A stretch of DNA of 64,000 nt from Cytophagales bacterium. Its GTDB lineage: Bacteria; Bacteroidota; Bacteroidia; Cytophagales; Cyclobacteriaceae. This document shows, piece after piece, positions 1 through 7,293 of this stretch; position 1 is the first letter of the stretch, and each line of letters starts with the position of its first letter. Location of the stretch: positions 372,001-436,000 of the forward strand of contig JAFLBQ010000002.1 of the NCBI GenBank assembly GCA_017303805.1. The letters are read 5' to 3'. A program made the translations under genes and the position numbers. The notes beneath the pieces were generated by a model. It was not told where the DNA came from and did no database searches. It was given only the letters and a program-made list of their open reading frames with translations.

Positions 1-850
1 TGCTCTCCATGGTTTCCGGATTATAAACCGGGGTATGAGCTGCATCACTCTGAAATTTAACTCCGGCCGCTTTCATAAATTCAAAAGGCGGTTGATAGCC
101 CGTCATGGCCAACACGAAATCATTTTCAATTGTAATTATCCCTTCTGGGGTTTTTATGTCTATTGTTTGAGCTGCAATGCGATGAACGGTTGAATTAAAA
201 TAAGCTTTGATCGAGCCTTCCTTAATACGATTTTCAATGTCGGGCTTTACCCAATATTTTACGCTTTCGCGGATGGTGGCCTCGCGGATTATCATTGAAA
301 CCTCAGCCCCCTTGCGCCAGGTCTCTAATGCGGCATCTACGGCCGAGTTGGCAGCACCAACAATGGCAACCTTCTGCGCAAAGTATGGGTGGGGTTCATC
401 ATAGTAATGTTTCACTTTCGGCAACGCTTCGCCTTCTACATGCAGCAAGTAAGGTAAATCATAAAAGCCTAAAGCAAGTACAACTGCTTTTGCAACATAA
501 ACACCCTTTGAGGTAGTAACGGTAAAGTCTTCACTTTTACTAACTGCAAGCACGCGTTCATACAGCTTTACATTCAATTGCCAACTGGCGCACACCCTTC
601 GGTAATATTCCAGGGCTTCGGGTCGCGTGGGTTTTGCATTGTTCGATATAAAAGGAACTTCGCCAATCTCCAGCCTGTCGCTGGTAGAAAAGAAAGTCAT
701 GTTGTGCGGATAGTTGTAAAGTGAGTTTACAAGGCAGCCCTTTTCAATTATCAAATGGCGCAAGCCTGCCTTTTTTGCTTCAATAGCACACGCCAGCCCA
801 ATGGGCCCGGCACCGATTATTATAATATCCCACTTGCTTCTGGCTTCCAT
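1..850 (-). CDS. YpdA-family flavin disulfide reductase (3' end cut by window edge)
   Basis: Reads on the minus strand from an ATG at 850 and runs off the window at base 1, so about 283 N-terminal residues are visible. The N-terminus has a Rossmann dinucleotide motif, GAGPIGLACAIEAKKAGL, for FAD, and a second one near residue 165 (VAIVGAANSAVDAALE) for NAD(P)H. The segment between, with NYPHNMTFFSTSDRLEIG, resembles the YpdA group of putative bacillithiol disulfide reductases and the thioredoxin-reductase fold. In that family the enzyme uses NADPH to reduce bacilliredoxin-linked disulfides in the cytoplasm; bacillithiol is known in several Bacteroidota. No CxxC redox pair is seen in the visible part, as expected for YpdA. 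Family assignment is good; the substrate is inferred. Confidence 0.82.
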   Translation of the reverse strand, partial: MEARSKWDIIIIGAGPIGLACAIEAKKAGLRHLIIEKGCLVNSLYNYPHNMTFFSTSDRLEIGEVPFISNNAKPTRPEALEYYRRVCASWQLNVKLYERVLAVSKSEDFTVTTSKGVYVAKAVVLALGFYDLPYLLHVEGEALPKVKHYYDEPHPYFAQKVAIVGAANSAVDAALETWRKGAEVSMIIREATIRESVKYWVKPDIENRIKEGSIKAYFNSTVHRIAAQTIDIKTPEGIITIENDFVLAMTGYQPPFEFMKAAGVKFQSDAAHTPVYNPETMES

Positions 851-869
851 TTTGGTATCTAAGATCAAT

Positions 870-877
870 CAAAAGTA
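870..877 (-). promoter_or_regulatory. Possible Bacteroidota -7 element for the YpdA-like gene
   Basis: On the minus strand the octamer TACTTTTG fits the Bacteroidota -7 consensus TAnnTTTG and lies 20 bases upstream of the start codon at 850. No convincing TTTG -33 partner was found at the usual distance, so this is only a weak call. Confidence 0.25.
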
Positions 878-1027
878 ACATCCTTAAATGGGAGTTTGAG
901 TGAGAATTTTCTTTTGAGTTATTTTTACTTAATGGAAGGTGCGCACATCGAATTTCAGAGCACTCCGGTGTGGCTTAGTGCCTACGAAACCATAAAGAGT
1001 GTAGTATCTGTAAACGCAGGCATGTAA

Positions 1028-1927
1028 ATGAAGCAACCAAATCAGGAAAAGCGGGCAAAGCGATTCTGGCGTCTGGCGATTGCTTCAGCCTTTTTGCTGG
1101 CGTTAGTGTGGCCCCTCGGAAGTTTTATAGTGTGGCCCCTGGGTGGGCTTTCTGCATATTTTATTTTTCTGGCCCGCTATTATTCACCAGGTAAACCGAA
1201 AGGGTTTACTTTCCAGGCAACCAAAAGGCGCGAACCTTCGCGGGCAAACAGCACGCAGCGGCCTGTGAAGCCAATAACCCCGCAGCAGAAAAGGCGATTG
1301 GTGTTTATAGTTATCGCTGGCTCCACTTTATTTATTTTCATTTACTTTTTCGTGTCGCTTATTCAGTTTGTGCAATCAGAAGGCTCGGGTGCAATTGATG
1401 AGACTGACCGGCAAACGCTGGCGATTGATCCCAACAACCTGGACGCACTCACCAACCTGGGGAACGACTACTACAGTAACAAGCAATATGATTCGGCACT
1501 TTATTACTATAACCGGGTACTACAGGTTGATTCTGAAAATAGCAGCGGCCTGTTTAACACAGCCCTGGTTTTTTTTCAGCAGCAGCGCTACAGTCAGTCC
1601 ACCGAGTTGTTGAGGCGGTGCATTCGTTTATATCCCGATAACACCGATGCCTACATGTTAGTGGGCGATAATTACTACATACAAAACTTGTATTCCGAGG
1701 CCCTGCCCTGGTACCGCCAGGCATACGATAAAGGGGTGCGTGCTGCTGAGATGCTGAACATTATGGGGTATTTGTATGAACAGCAAAACAACACCACTGA
1801 ATCCATTCGGTTTTACAAAGAAACATTGCAACAAGACAGCAGTTTGGTGGAGGTATATGACCGGTTGGCGGTACTTGATATCGCAAACGCTGGGCGATAT
1901 AAATCCCTCTCAGCTCGTTGGAAATAA
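1028..1927 (+). CDS. Membrane-anchored TPR protein
   Basis: 299 residues. The N-terminal part has two closely spaced hydrophobic stretches (about residues 15-50) and a third at about 90-112, separated by a basic loop rich in K/R. From about residue 128 to the end there are tandem tetratricopeptide units: LDALTNLGNDYYSNKQYDSA, SSGLFNTALVFFQQQRYSQS, TDAYMLVGDNYYIQNLYSEA and a fourth with AAEMLNIMGYLYEQQNN. Such a protein would sit in the inner membrane with the TPR array as a protein-binding platform. The first hairpin contains a near-duplicated VWPLGSFIVWPLGG, which is also a DNA direct repeat. ATG at 1028 is preceded directly by a stop in the same frame. The partner and process are unknown. 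Confidence 0.75.
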   Translation: MKQPNQEKRAKRFWRLAIASAFLLALVWPLGSFIVWPLGGLSAYFIFLARYYSPGKPKGFTFQATKRREPSRANSTQRPVKPITPQQKRRLVFIVIAGSTLFIFIYFFVSLIQFVQSEGSGAIDETDRQTLAIDPNNLDALTNLGNDYYSNKQYDSALYYYNRVLQVDSENSSGLFNTALVFFQQQRYSQSTELLRRCIRLYPDNTDAYMLVGDNYYIQNLYSEALPWYRQAYDKGVRAAEMLNIMGYLYEQQNNTTESIRFYKETLQQDSSLVEVYDRLAVLDIANAGRYKSLSARWK

Positions 1928-1970
1928 TTCTTTTCGCTTTCTCCCTTTTCTTTGCCATCTTTCTAAATCT

Positions 1971-2849
1971 ATGACCACTATGAAGGTTTTGACTTTGCTT
2001 TTGTTATTGTTTGCATTTGCCACGTACGCCCAACCCGGCTCCGAAATCATACTCTTCGATCTCAAAGCAAAAAAGAAGCGTGTAACGCTCACCAAGCCCC
2101 GAAACATTACTAACCATCCCGGCTACGATAATCAGCCATCGTTTCACACCGATGAACCTGTTATTTATTACGCCTCCTTTAATGAGGAGGGTCGTTCGGA
2201 TATAAAAGCCTATAACGTAAAAACACAGACCACCACTACAATTACCCGCACACCTGAGCGTGAATACTCGCCTACATTAACGCCCGACAAAACCGGGATC
2301 TCGTGCATCATTCAGCGAGACAATGGTGCACAGGATTTGGGGAAGTATCCACTTGACGGAACGGAACCTTATGTAATAATTGATTCACTCATTGTGGGCT
2401 ACCATGTTTGGGCCGATAACAGCCACCTCGCACTGTTCGTATTAGGTAAAAACAATACCCCCAACACCTTGCATTATGTAAGGTTACCCACAAAAGCAGA
2501 TACGGTAATTGCAGAGAATATAGGGCGGTCGCTGCATCGCATTCCAAAAGAAAGAGCTATAAGTTTTGTCCATAAAGCAGGCGAGGGTAATTGGCAGATT
2601 AAAAAACTCCACCTCGAAACCATGCAGGTGAGTTTCATCACCAATACGTTGCCCAACCACGAAGACATTGCGTGGCTACCGGATGGGCGAATCATTTCAA
2701 GTGATGGAACTAAATTGTTCGTAATCAATCCTCGCATCGAGAAAACCTGGAGCGAAGTATCCGTAACCGATGCCGGACTATTAAAGGGGATTACCCGCCT
2801 GGCGGTAAATGCCAGTGGCGATAAACTTGCCGTTGTAGTTTCTGAATAA
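1971..2849 (+). CDS. Exported TolB/WD40-like beta-propeller protein
   Basis: About 292 residues from ATG 1971 (MTTMKVL); the in-frame ATG at 1980 is an equally good start. A longer frame opens further upstream but overlaps the TPR gene and lacks a signal peptide at its start. The N-terminus is a classic signal peptide (LTLLLLLFAFATYAQ) with cleavage likely after AQ. The mature part has repeated YYASFNEEGRSDIKAYNVKT-type units typical of PD40/TolB propellers (DNQPSFHTDEP, YSPTLTPDKTG, DIAWLPDGRI). These proteins are usually periplasmic or outer-membrane associated and bind partners rather than catalyse. It is followed after 29 bases by the serine hydrolase, so the two may be co-transcribed. 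Confidence 0.78.
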   Translation: MTTMKVLTLLLLLFAFATYAQPGSEIILFDLKAKKKRVTLTKPRNITNHPGYDNQPSFHTDEPVIYYASFNEEGRSDIKAYNVKTQTTTTITRTPEREYSPTLTPDKTGISCIIQRDNGAQDLGKYPLDGTEPYVIIDSLIVGYHVWADNSHLALFVLGKNNTPNTLHYVRLPTKADTVIAENIGRSLHRIPKERAISFVHKAGEGNWQIKKLHLETMQVSFITNTLPNHEDIAWLPDGRIISSDGTKLFVINPRIEKTWSEVSVTDAGLLKGITRLAVNASGDKLAVVVSE

Positions 2850-2878
2850 ACCTTAACCCTCATAACCAAAATCAAACC

Positions 2879-4150
2879 ATGTTCTTACTAAAAAGAATTC
2901 TTGCATTGGGTATAGCGGCTTTAGTGCTTGCCTGTGGTGCACCCGAAAAGAAAGTTGATGATAACCATATCATTACCGATCAGGCCAAAGCACGACTTGA
3001 TTCAACGTTGAATGCATTGGTTACCTCCGAACGGATTGCCGGAATCTCCGCCTTAATTTTCGAGAAGAATAAAGAGGCGTACTTTCACTCCGTTGGCAAT
3101 GCCGATCGCGAAGCCAACAAACCGATGGACAGGAACACCCGCGTGCGCATTTATTCCATGACAAAGCCGATTACCGGAGTGGCGCTAATGAAACTGTACG
3201 AGCAAGGATTATTTCAACTGGATGATCCGATTTCGAAGTACGCACCCGAGTTTACCAACATGAAAGTAGTAACCGGTGCCGATGCCAAAGGCAAGCCCAT
3301 TTTGGTAGCAGCAAACCGGCCCATTACCATTCGCGATCTTACACGCCATACAGCAGGCTTTGCGCAAGCGAACCACCCGGTTGTGGGTAATCTGGTGCGC
3401 GAGGCAGACGTGATGAACACCAACAACACACTTGCGCAGATGGCTGTTAAACTTGCAGCACTACCGCTCGCCTTCCACCCGGGCGAAGAATGGAGTTACG
3501 GAATTTGTGTAGATGTGCAAGCTTACCTGGTAGAGCGAATCTCCGGAAAATCATTTGACGAATTTGTACGCGAAAATATAACCGGGCCGCTCGGTATGCA
3601 TTCTACCAAATACGTTCCCGAAGATCTGAGTTTATTGGCTGCCATGTACCGAAGAACAGAAGCGGGGGCGCTGGAACGGATTGCCGATTCGATTGCCAAT
3701 GGGTTTAACAAAAAAGAATGGCCCTTGAAGCCCGGTGGCTACGGACTAACCAGCAATATTGATGATTACATGCGCTTTGCACGCATGCTTGTAAACAAAG
3801 GAACCCTCGAGGGCACCACCATTCTTAAACCCGAAACGGTGGAGTTAATGGCCACCAATCACCTGGCTGATAGTGTTACCGAGCGCATGTGGTTGCCCAG
3901 CAAAGGGCAAGTTGGTTTTGGTATCGACTTCGCGGTGCGCATTAAGCCACCGGTAGATGAGAAAGAGCATGCCGGTGTGGTAGGCGAATTTTTCTGGGAT
4001 GGTGCCGCTTCCACGTTGTTCTGGGTCGATCCGAAAAACGAATTAACGGCTGTATTATTTGTTCAGATTTTTCCATTCGATAACAGCGTACACAATGCAT
4101 TTAGAAGAGCCGTGTATGGCCCCTTTAAGCCGCAGCAGCCGGGCATGTAA
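2879..4150 (+). CDS. Serine hydrolase, class C beta-lactamase/esterase family, lipoprotein
   Basis: 423 residues with a lipoprotein signal (LALGIAALVLAC, lipid Cys19). The nucleophile motif SxxK is SMTK at residues 93-96 in RIYSMTKPITG. The general-base region is WSYGICVDVQAYLVERISGK at about 202-221, where the usual YxN is YGI, and the C-terminal KTG-type motif is not obvious (HAGVVGEFFWDGAASTLFW). The fold and length fit Beta-lactamase (PF00144) proteins acting as esterases or D-aminopeptidases in the periplasm rather than true beta-lactamases. Substrate unknown. It precedes the ADP-ribosylglycohydrolase-like gene by 8 bases, so both are probably one operon. Confidence 0.85.
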   Translation: MFLLKRILALGIAALVLACGAPEKKVDDNHIITDQAKARLDSTLNALVTSERIAGISALIFEKNKEAYFHSVGNADREANKPMDRNTRVRIYSMTKPITGVALMKLYEQGLFQLDDPISKYAPEFTNMKVVTGADAKGKPILVAANRPITIRDLTRHTAGFAQANHPVVGNLVREADVMNTNNTLAQMAVKLAALPLAFHPGEEWSYGICVDVQAYLVERISGKSFDEFVRENITGPLGMHSTKYVPEDLSLLAAMYRRTEAGALERIADSIANGFNKKEWPLKPGGYGLTSNIDDYMRFARMLVNKGTLEGTTILKPETVELMATNHLADSVTERMWLPSKGQVGFGIDFAVRIKPPVDEKEHAGVVGEFFWDGAASTLFWVDPKNELTAVLFVQIFPFDNSVHNAFRRAVYGPFKPQQPGM

Positions 4151-4158
4151 ATAAAATT

Positions 4159-5502
4159 ATGAGAGTCTGTTTTCTCTTACTCTTACTCGTGGCGGGTTGC
4201 GGTAGCAAGGTAAATCCGGATGTTGAAATAAACCCAGACTTTACCTATCAAAACCGTAACCCATCTGGTAAGGTAACTGCTGTTTCGCGCAAGGAGTATG
4301 CCAGCAAGCTGTATGGTTTTTGGTTAGGGCAATGCATTGCCAACTGGACAGGCCTTGTTACCGAAATGGATAAGATCGGAAACATAGGGGACATTAAAAC
4401 CGGGGCGTTTTATACTCGCAATGATTGGGGCAAACCAGACCAGCCCAACATCTGGTCGCCCGGTAAACCAAGCGATCTTTCTCCTACCATTGATTTTGTT
4501 TTTCGTAGTGAAGATGAAGTGTGGGGCGCTGACGATGATACAGACATCGAATACATGTATCAGCACCTGTTGCTTACCAACAAAACCAACGTGCTCACAC
4601 CACAACAAATTCAACAAGGTTGGTTACAGCACATTAAAGTTGAGGAAGAAAACTATTTGTGGGTTTCAAATCAAAAGGCGTTTGATCTGATGCGGAAAGG
4701 AATGCTGCCCTCTGAAACCGGCAGCGAAGCAAACAACGAGCATCATGCTATGATCGATGCGCAGCTCACAACCGAAATTTTTGGGCTCTTTGCTCCTACG
4801 CGCCCTGATCTTGCACTCCGCATGGCACACTTACCCATTCGCACCACCGCAAGCGAAAGCATAGCGTCCATACCGGAGTTTTATGTTACCATGTACGCGC
4901 TGGCTACAGTGGTTGATGAAACCCTGCCGATGAAAGAAAAGACACAACAGATGGCTTCGGCAGCCCGTGGCCGGATGGATGATAACAGTACTCCTGCTAA
5001 AATGTACGACTATGTAAAATCAAAGTACGACAGCGGCTTGCCATGGGAACAAACCCGCGATTCGGTCTATGTTCGGTATCAGGTAAAACAATTGGATAAC
5101 TATACCATCACTTCTCAAAATCTTTATTGCAATGGCTGTTATGCCGCAGGCATTAACTATGCTGCTAGTTTGATAAGTTTATTTTATGGCGAAGGCAATA
5201 TTGTTGAAACAATAAAGATTGGTGCATTGGCCGGCTGGGATTCTGATAACCCTACTGCTACCTGGGGCGGCATGCTCGGTTTTATGTTAGGAAAGGAAGG
5301 TGTAGAAAAAGCATTTAATCGTACCTTCTCCAATCAGTTCAACATTCATCGCACGCGACAAAATTTTCCGAACAATGGGTTAGATACGTTTGAAAACATG
5401 GCTCGCACCGGGATTTTTATTATTGATAGAGTAGTGCAGGAAGACATGAACGGAGCGATCGACCTGGTGAAAAATGAATGGCTTATTCCGGTTGAAAACT
5501 AA
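4159..5502 (+). CDS. ADP-ribosylglycohydrolase-fold lipoprotein
   Basis: 447 residues. A short lipoprotein signal (LLLLLVAGC, lipid Cys14) precedes an ADP-ribosylglycohydrolase (ARH/DraG) fold. The family signatures are visible: GFWLGQCIANWTG at about 54-66 (the GxxxGxxxG start), GADDDTD at 123-129 (metal ligands in the family), and GWDSDN at 359-364 followed by TATWGGMLGFMLG, which supplies the C-terminal Mg-binding Asp residues. In characterised members the enzyme removes ADP-ribose from proteins in the cytosol; here the lipobox puts it in the envelope, so the natural substrate is probably different (many Bacteroidota members are exported and may act as ribosyl/glycosyl hydrolases). Follows the serine hydrolase closely. 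Confidence 0.85.
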   Translation: MRVCFLLLLLVAGCGSKVNPDVEINPDFTYQNRNPSGKVTAVSRKEYASKLYGFWLGQCIANWTGLVTEMDKIGNIGDIKTGAFYTRNDWGKPDQPNIWSPGKPSDLSPTIDFVFRSEDEVWGADDDTDIEYMYQHLLLTNKTNVLTPQQIQQGWLQHIKVEEENYLWVSNQKAFDLMRKGMLPSETGSEANNEHHAMIDAQLTTEIFGLFAPTRPDLALRMAHLPIRTTASESIASIPEFYVTMYALATVVDETLPMKEKTQQMASAARGRMDDNSTPAKMYDYVKSKYDSGLPWEQTRDSVYVRYQVKQLDNYTITSQNLYCNGCYAAGINYAASLISLFYGEGNIVETIKIGALAGWDSDNPTATWGGMLGFMLGKEGVEKAFNRTFSNQFNIHRTRQNFPNNGLDTFENMARTGIFIIDRVVQEDMNGAIDLVKNEWLIPVEN

Positions 5503-5511
5503 AACGCAATT

Positions 5512-5919
5512 TTATTCTCCGGCAAGCTCAAGCACAATAGCCCACTCTTCGTTAGTTACCCGGCCCACGCTTAACCTGCTCAGGCGAATAAGATCCATGT
5601 TTTTCAAGCGCTGGTCGGCTTTTACTTGGGCCAGTGTTACTGGCTTCTTTAGTTTTCGAACAGGTTTTACATCTACCACTACCCAGGCCGGCTCTTTTGT
5701 GGTAGGATCCTGATATGCTTCTTTCACAACTTTTACAATGCCCACAATCTCCAGGCCTTCATTGCTGTGATAGAAGAATAACTCATCGCCTTTTTTCATG
5801 CTTTTAAGATTATTGCGTGCAGCATAGTTGCGCACACCGTCCCAAAAGGTTTGTTTATCTTTTACTAATTGATCCCAACTGTATTTAAAGGGTTCTGATT
5901 TGATAAGCCAATGCGCCAT
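5512..5919 (-). CDS. EVE domain protein
   Basis: 135 residues, which is the full length of a single EVE (PUA-like) domain. Recognisable features are WLIKSEPFKYSWDQL at the N-terminus, TFWDGVRNYAARNNLKSMK near residues 25-43, the DELFFYHSN strand, and the C-terminal RLSVGRVTNEEWAIVLELAG. EVE domains bind modified bases in DNA or RNA in an aromatic cage; stand-alone members of this length are widespread and cytoplasmic. It is convergent with the ADP-ribosylglycohydrolase gene, ends 9 bases from it, and stands alone on its strand. Confidence 0.9.
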   Translation of the reverse strand: MAHWLIKSEPFKYSWDQLVKDKQTFWDGVRNYAARNNLKSMKKGDELFFYHSNEGLEIVGIVKVVKEAYQDPTTKEPAWVVVDVKPVRKLKKPVTLAQVKADQRLKNMDLIRLSRLSVGRVTNEEWAIVLELAGE

Positions 5920-6120
5920 CTGAAAATTTTATAAATGTAAATAAAGCGACTCTGTAATTTGAACAGTCGTAAATTAATGCAAAGTAGTTCCGTTAACCGG
6001 ATTAGTCGAGTTAATGGTGGTACTAATATAAATTTTGGGTGGGTGCATCGAATTGCCAGCAGGCAACTAAACATTGGATTTGTTTTTGAATCTAACCCCA
6101 CAAACAAAAAACAAGATGTT

Positions 6121-6723
6121 ATGAAAAGAACAATGGTGTTAGTTGCAGGAATGATGGCCGGGGCTGTTGTTTTTGCGCAGGAAAGACACGGTGAGCACGG
6201 GGGCCACCATTCAAAGCAAAATCTTAAAGAAGCGTTGATGCTGGACGAAGCCCAGGAAGCAACGATACGCAGCCTGAATAAAAAGTATGCTGCTGAATTT
6301 GCTGCCATCTGGCACGACTCTGCTCAAACACATGAACAGAAGCGGGAAGAGTTGGGTAAGCTACGCGAAAAGCGCGAGAAGGAAATTAATGCTGTGCTTA
6401 CGCCAGAACAGAAAGCAAAGCGGAAGGCACAAATGGAATCGCGCAAAGCAAAAGGCAATGCGCGCACCCAAAAAATTCGTGAGTTGCATCAAAAGGAAAG
6501 AGCAGAACTTGGGCTTTCTGCGGAACAGGAAACTCAACTAAAGCAGGCGCGCAAAAAATTTGCTTCAGAAAGAGCCGCATTAAATCGCAAGAGTAAAGCG
6601 GAATACAAAAAGCTGGAAACAGAGTACAACAGGCAACTCAAATCATTTCTTAGCGAAGACCAGCTTAAGAAATTAGAAATGAAGAAAGAGCGAAGAAGCA
6701 AATCAAACAGGAAGAACCGCTAG
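6121..6723 (+). CDS. Periplasmic Spy/LTxxQ-like helical protein
   Basis: 200 residues from ATG 6121 (MKRTMVLVAGMMAG), chosen because it opens a signal peptide ending VVFAQ; the frame is open upstream to 5959 but that extension is not protein-like. The mature protein starts with a His-rich segment (ERHGEHGGHH), then is almost entirely charged helix, with two LTPEQKAKRKAQMESRKAK / LSEDQLKKLEMKKE type motifs that match the LTxxQ pattern of Spy/CpxP chaperone-like proteins. The His-rich start could bind metal. Such proteins are usually envelope-stress chaperones or metal-response proteins; the exact role here is inferred. A strong terminator follows at once. Confidence 0.75.
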   Translation: MKRTMVLVAGMMAGAVVFAQERHGEHGGHHSKQNLKEALMLDEAQEATIRSLNKKYAAEFAAIWHDSAQTHEQKREELGKLREKREKEINAVLTPEQKAKRKAQMESRKAKGNARTQKIRELHQKERAELGLSAEQETQLKQARKKFASERAALNRKSKAEYKKLETEYNRQLKSFLSEDQLKKLEMKKERRSKSNRKNR

Positions 6724-6729
6724 GAAGAA

Positions 6730-6770
6730 AAGTAGCCCGTGAGCATACCACGGGCTACTTTGTAGTTTTT
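6730..6770 (+). terminator. Intrinsic terminator after the Spy-like gene
   Basis: Perfect 12-bp stem (6730-6741 with 6749-6760), 7-base loop, then a T-rich tail ending in five T at 6766-6770. It begins seven bases after the stop codon at 6723. Confidence 0.85.
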
Positions 6771-7153
6771 GCAGGAGAAATTTTTAGCAAGAACTTAGGC
6801 CTGCTTCCTTTATGAATGTATGGTACACTAAAAAAGAGGATGCCTCGACTTCCCCTTTTGCCGCGTCAAGATCAATTATAGGCTGCCATTTTTAGGCAGC
6901 CGTTTTTCTTTAAAAGGAAACAGGTTGAGGCAGCGCGATCATTTTGAGCTATGCTGCACATGTTCTAACCACCTAAAACCCTTTTTCACGGGGTAAATTC
7001 AAAATGCGCAGCTGGTTTTTATGCAATAGTTTGTATAAAAAAATCACCGAAAACGTTTGCCCCCCATTTTTGAGCGGTTTACCCACCCTCTTGAAGTATT
7101 CAAAAGTTAACCTTTCTGCTGTAAAAAATGAAGGCTGGATAAGGAACACAGAC
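6771..7153. other. Intergenic region between Spy-like gene and the PUL
   Basis: No convincing gene on either strand. It holds a second terminator-like hairpin (6881-6910) and, between the two hairpins, a 27-codon reading frame (6812-6895) that I do not trust. Upstream of the PUL are a TTGAA-gta-TTCAA inverted repeat (7091-7103) and an AAACGTTT palindrome (7051-7058), which are candidates for regulatory sites in front of the SusC operon, the place where an HTCS would be expected to bind. A long minus-strand frame (6973-7260) crosses it but looks like chance. Confidence 0.4.
6881..6910 (+). terminator. Second terminator-like hairpin
   Basis: GGCTGCC (6881-6887) pairs with GGCAGCC (6895-6901) around a 7-base AT loop, followed by GTTTTTCTTT. 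It may end a short transcript starting after the previous terminator or act as a back-up terminator. Confidence 0.65.
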
Positions 7154-7273
7154 ATGCGCAGAAAATTTGAAGACCTCTTACGCAACGAACGGTTCCTGAA
7201 AAAACTTGAAATAGGCGTAGGCATACTATCACTGCTTTTCATCCTTATCCTGCTTCGCATTTTTCTCTATTAA
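7154..7273 (+). CDS. Candidate 39-residue single-pass membrane peptide
   Basis: From ATG 7154 the peptide reads MRRKFEDLLRNERFLKKLE, a charged amphipathic segment, then a strongly hydrophobic helix (IGVGILSLLFILILLRIFLY) to the stop. The charge pattern suggests an N-in orientation with the C-terminus in the membrane. It ends 20 bases before SusC on the same strand, so it would be the first cistron of the PUL. The frame extends upstream to 7004 but that part is not protein-like. No family recognised; it may also be chance in a leader. Confidence 0.4.
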   Translation: MRRKFEDLLRNERFLKKLEIGVGILSLLFILILLRIFLY

Positions 7274-7293
7274 TCCAAACAAAACCCATTTCT

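Noticed and set aside
932-1027. 31-codon frame directly before the TPR gene, ending at its start codon.
   Set aside because: No signal for translation, no hydrophobic or family pattern; too short to support.
5865-6308. 147-codon minus-strand frame upstream of and overlapping the EVE gene.
   Set aside because: It overlaps both the EVE gene and the Spy-like gene in the wrong frame and has no known motif.
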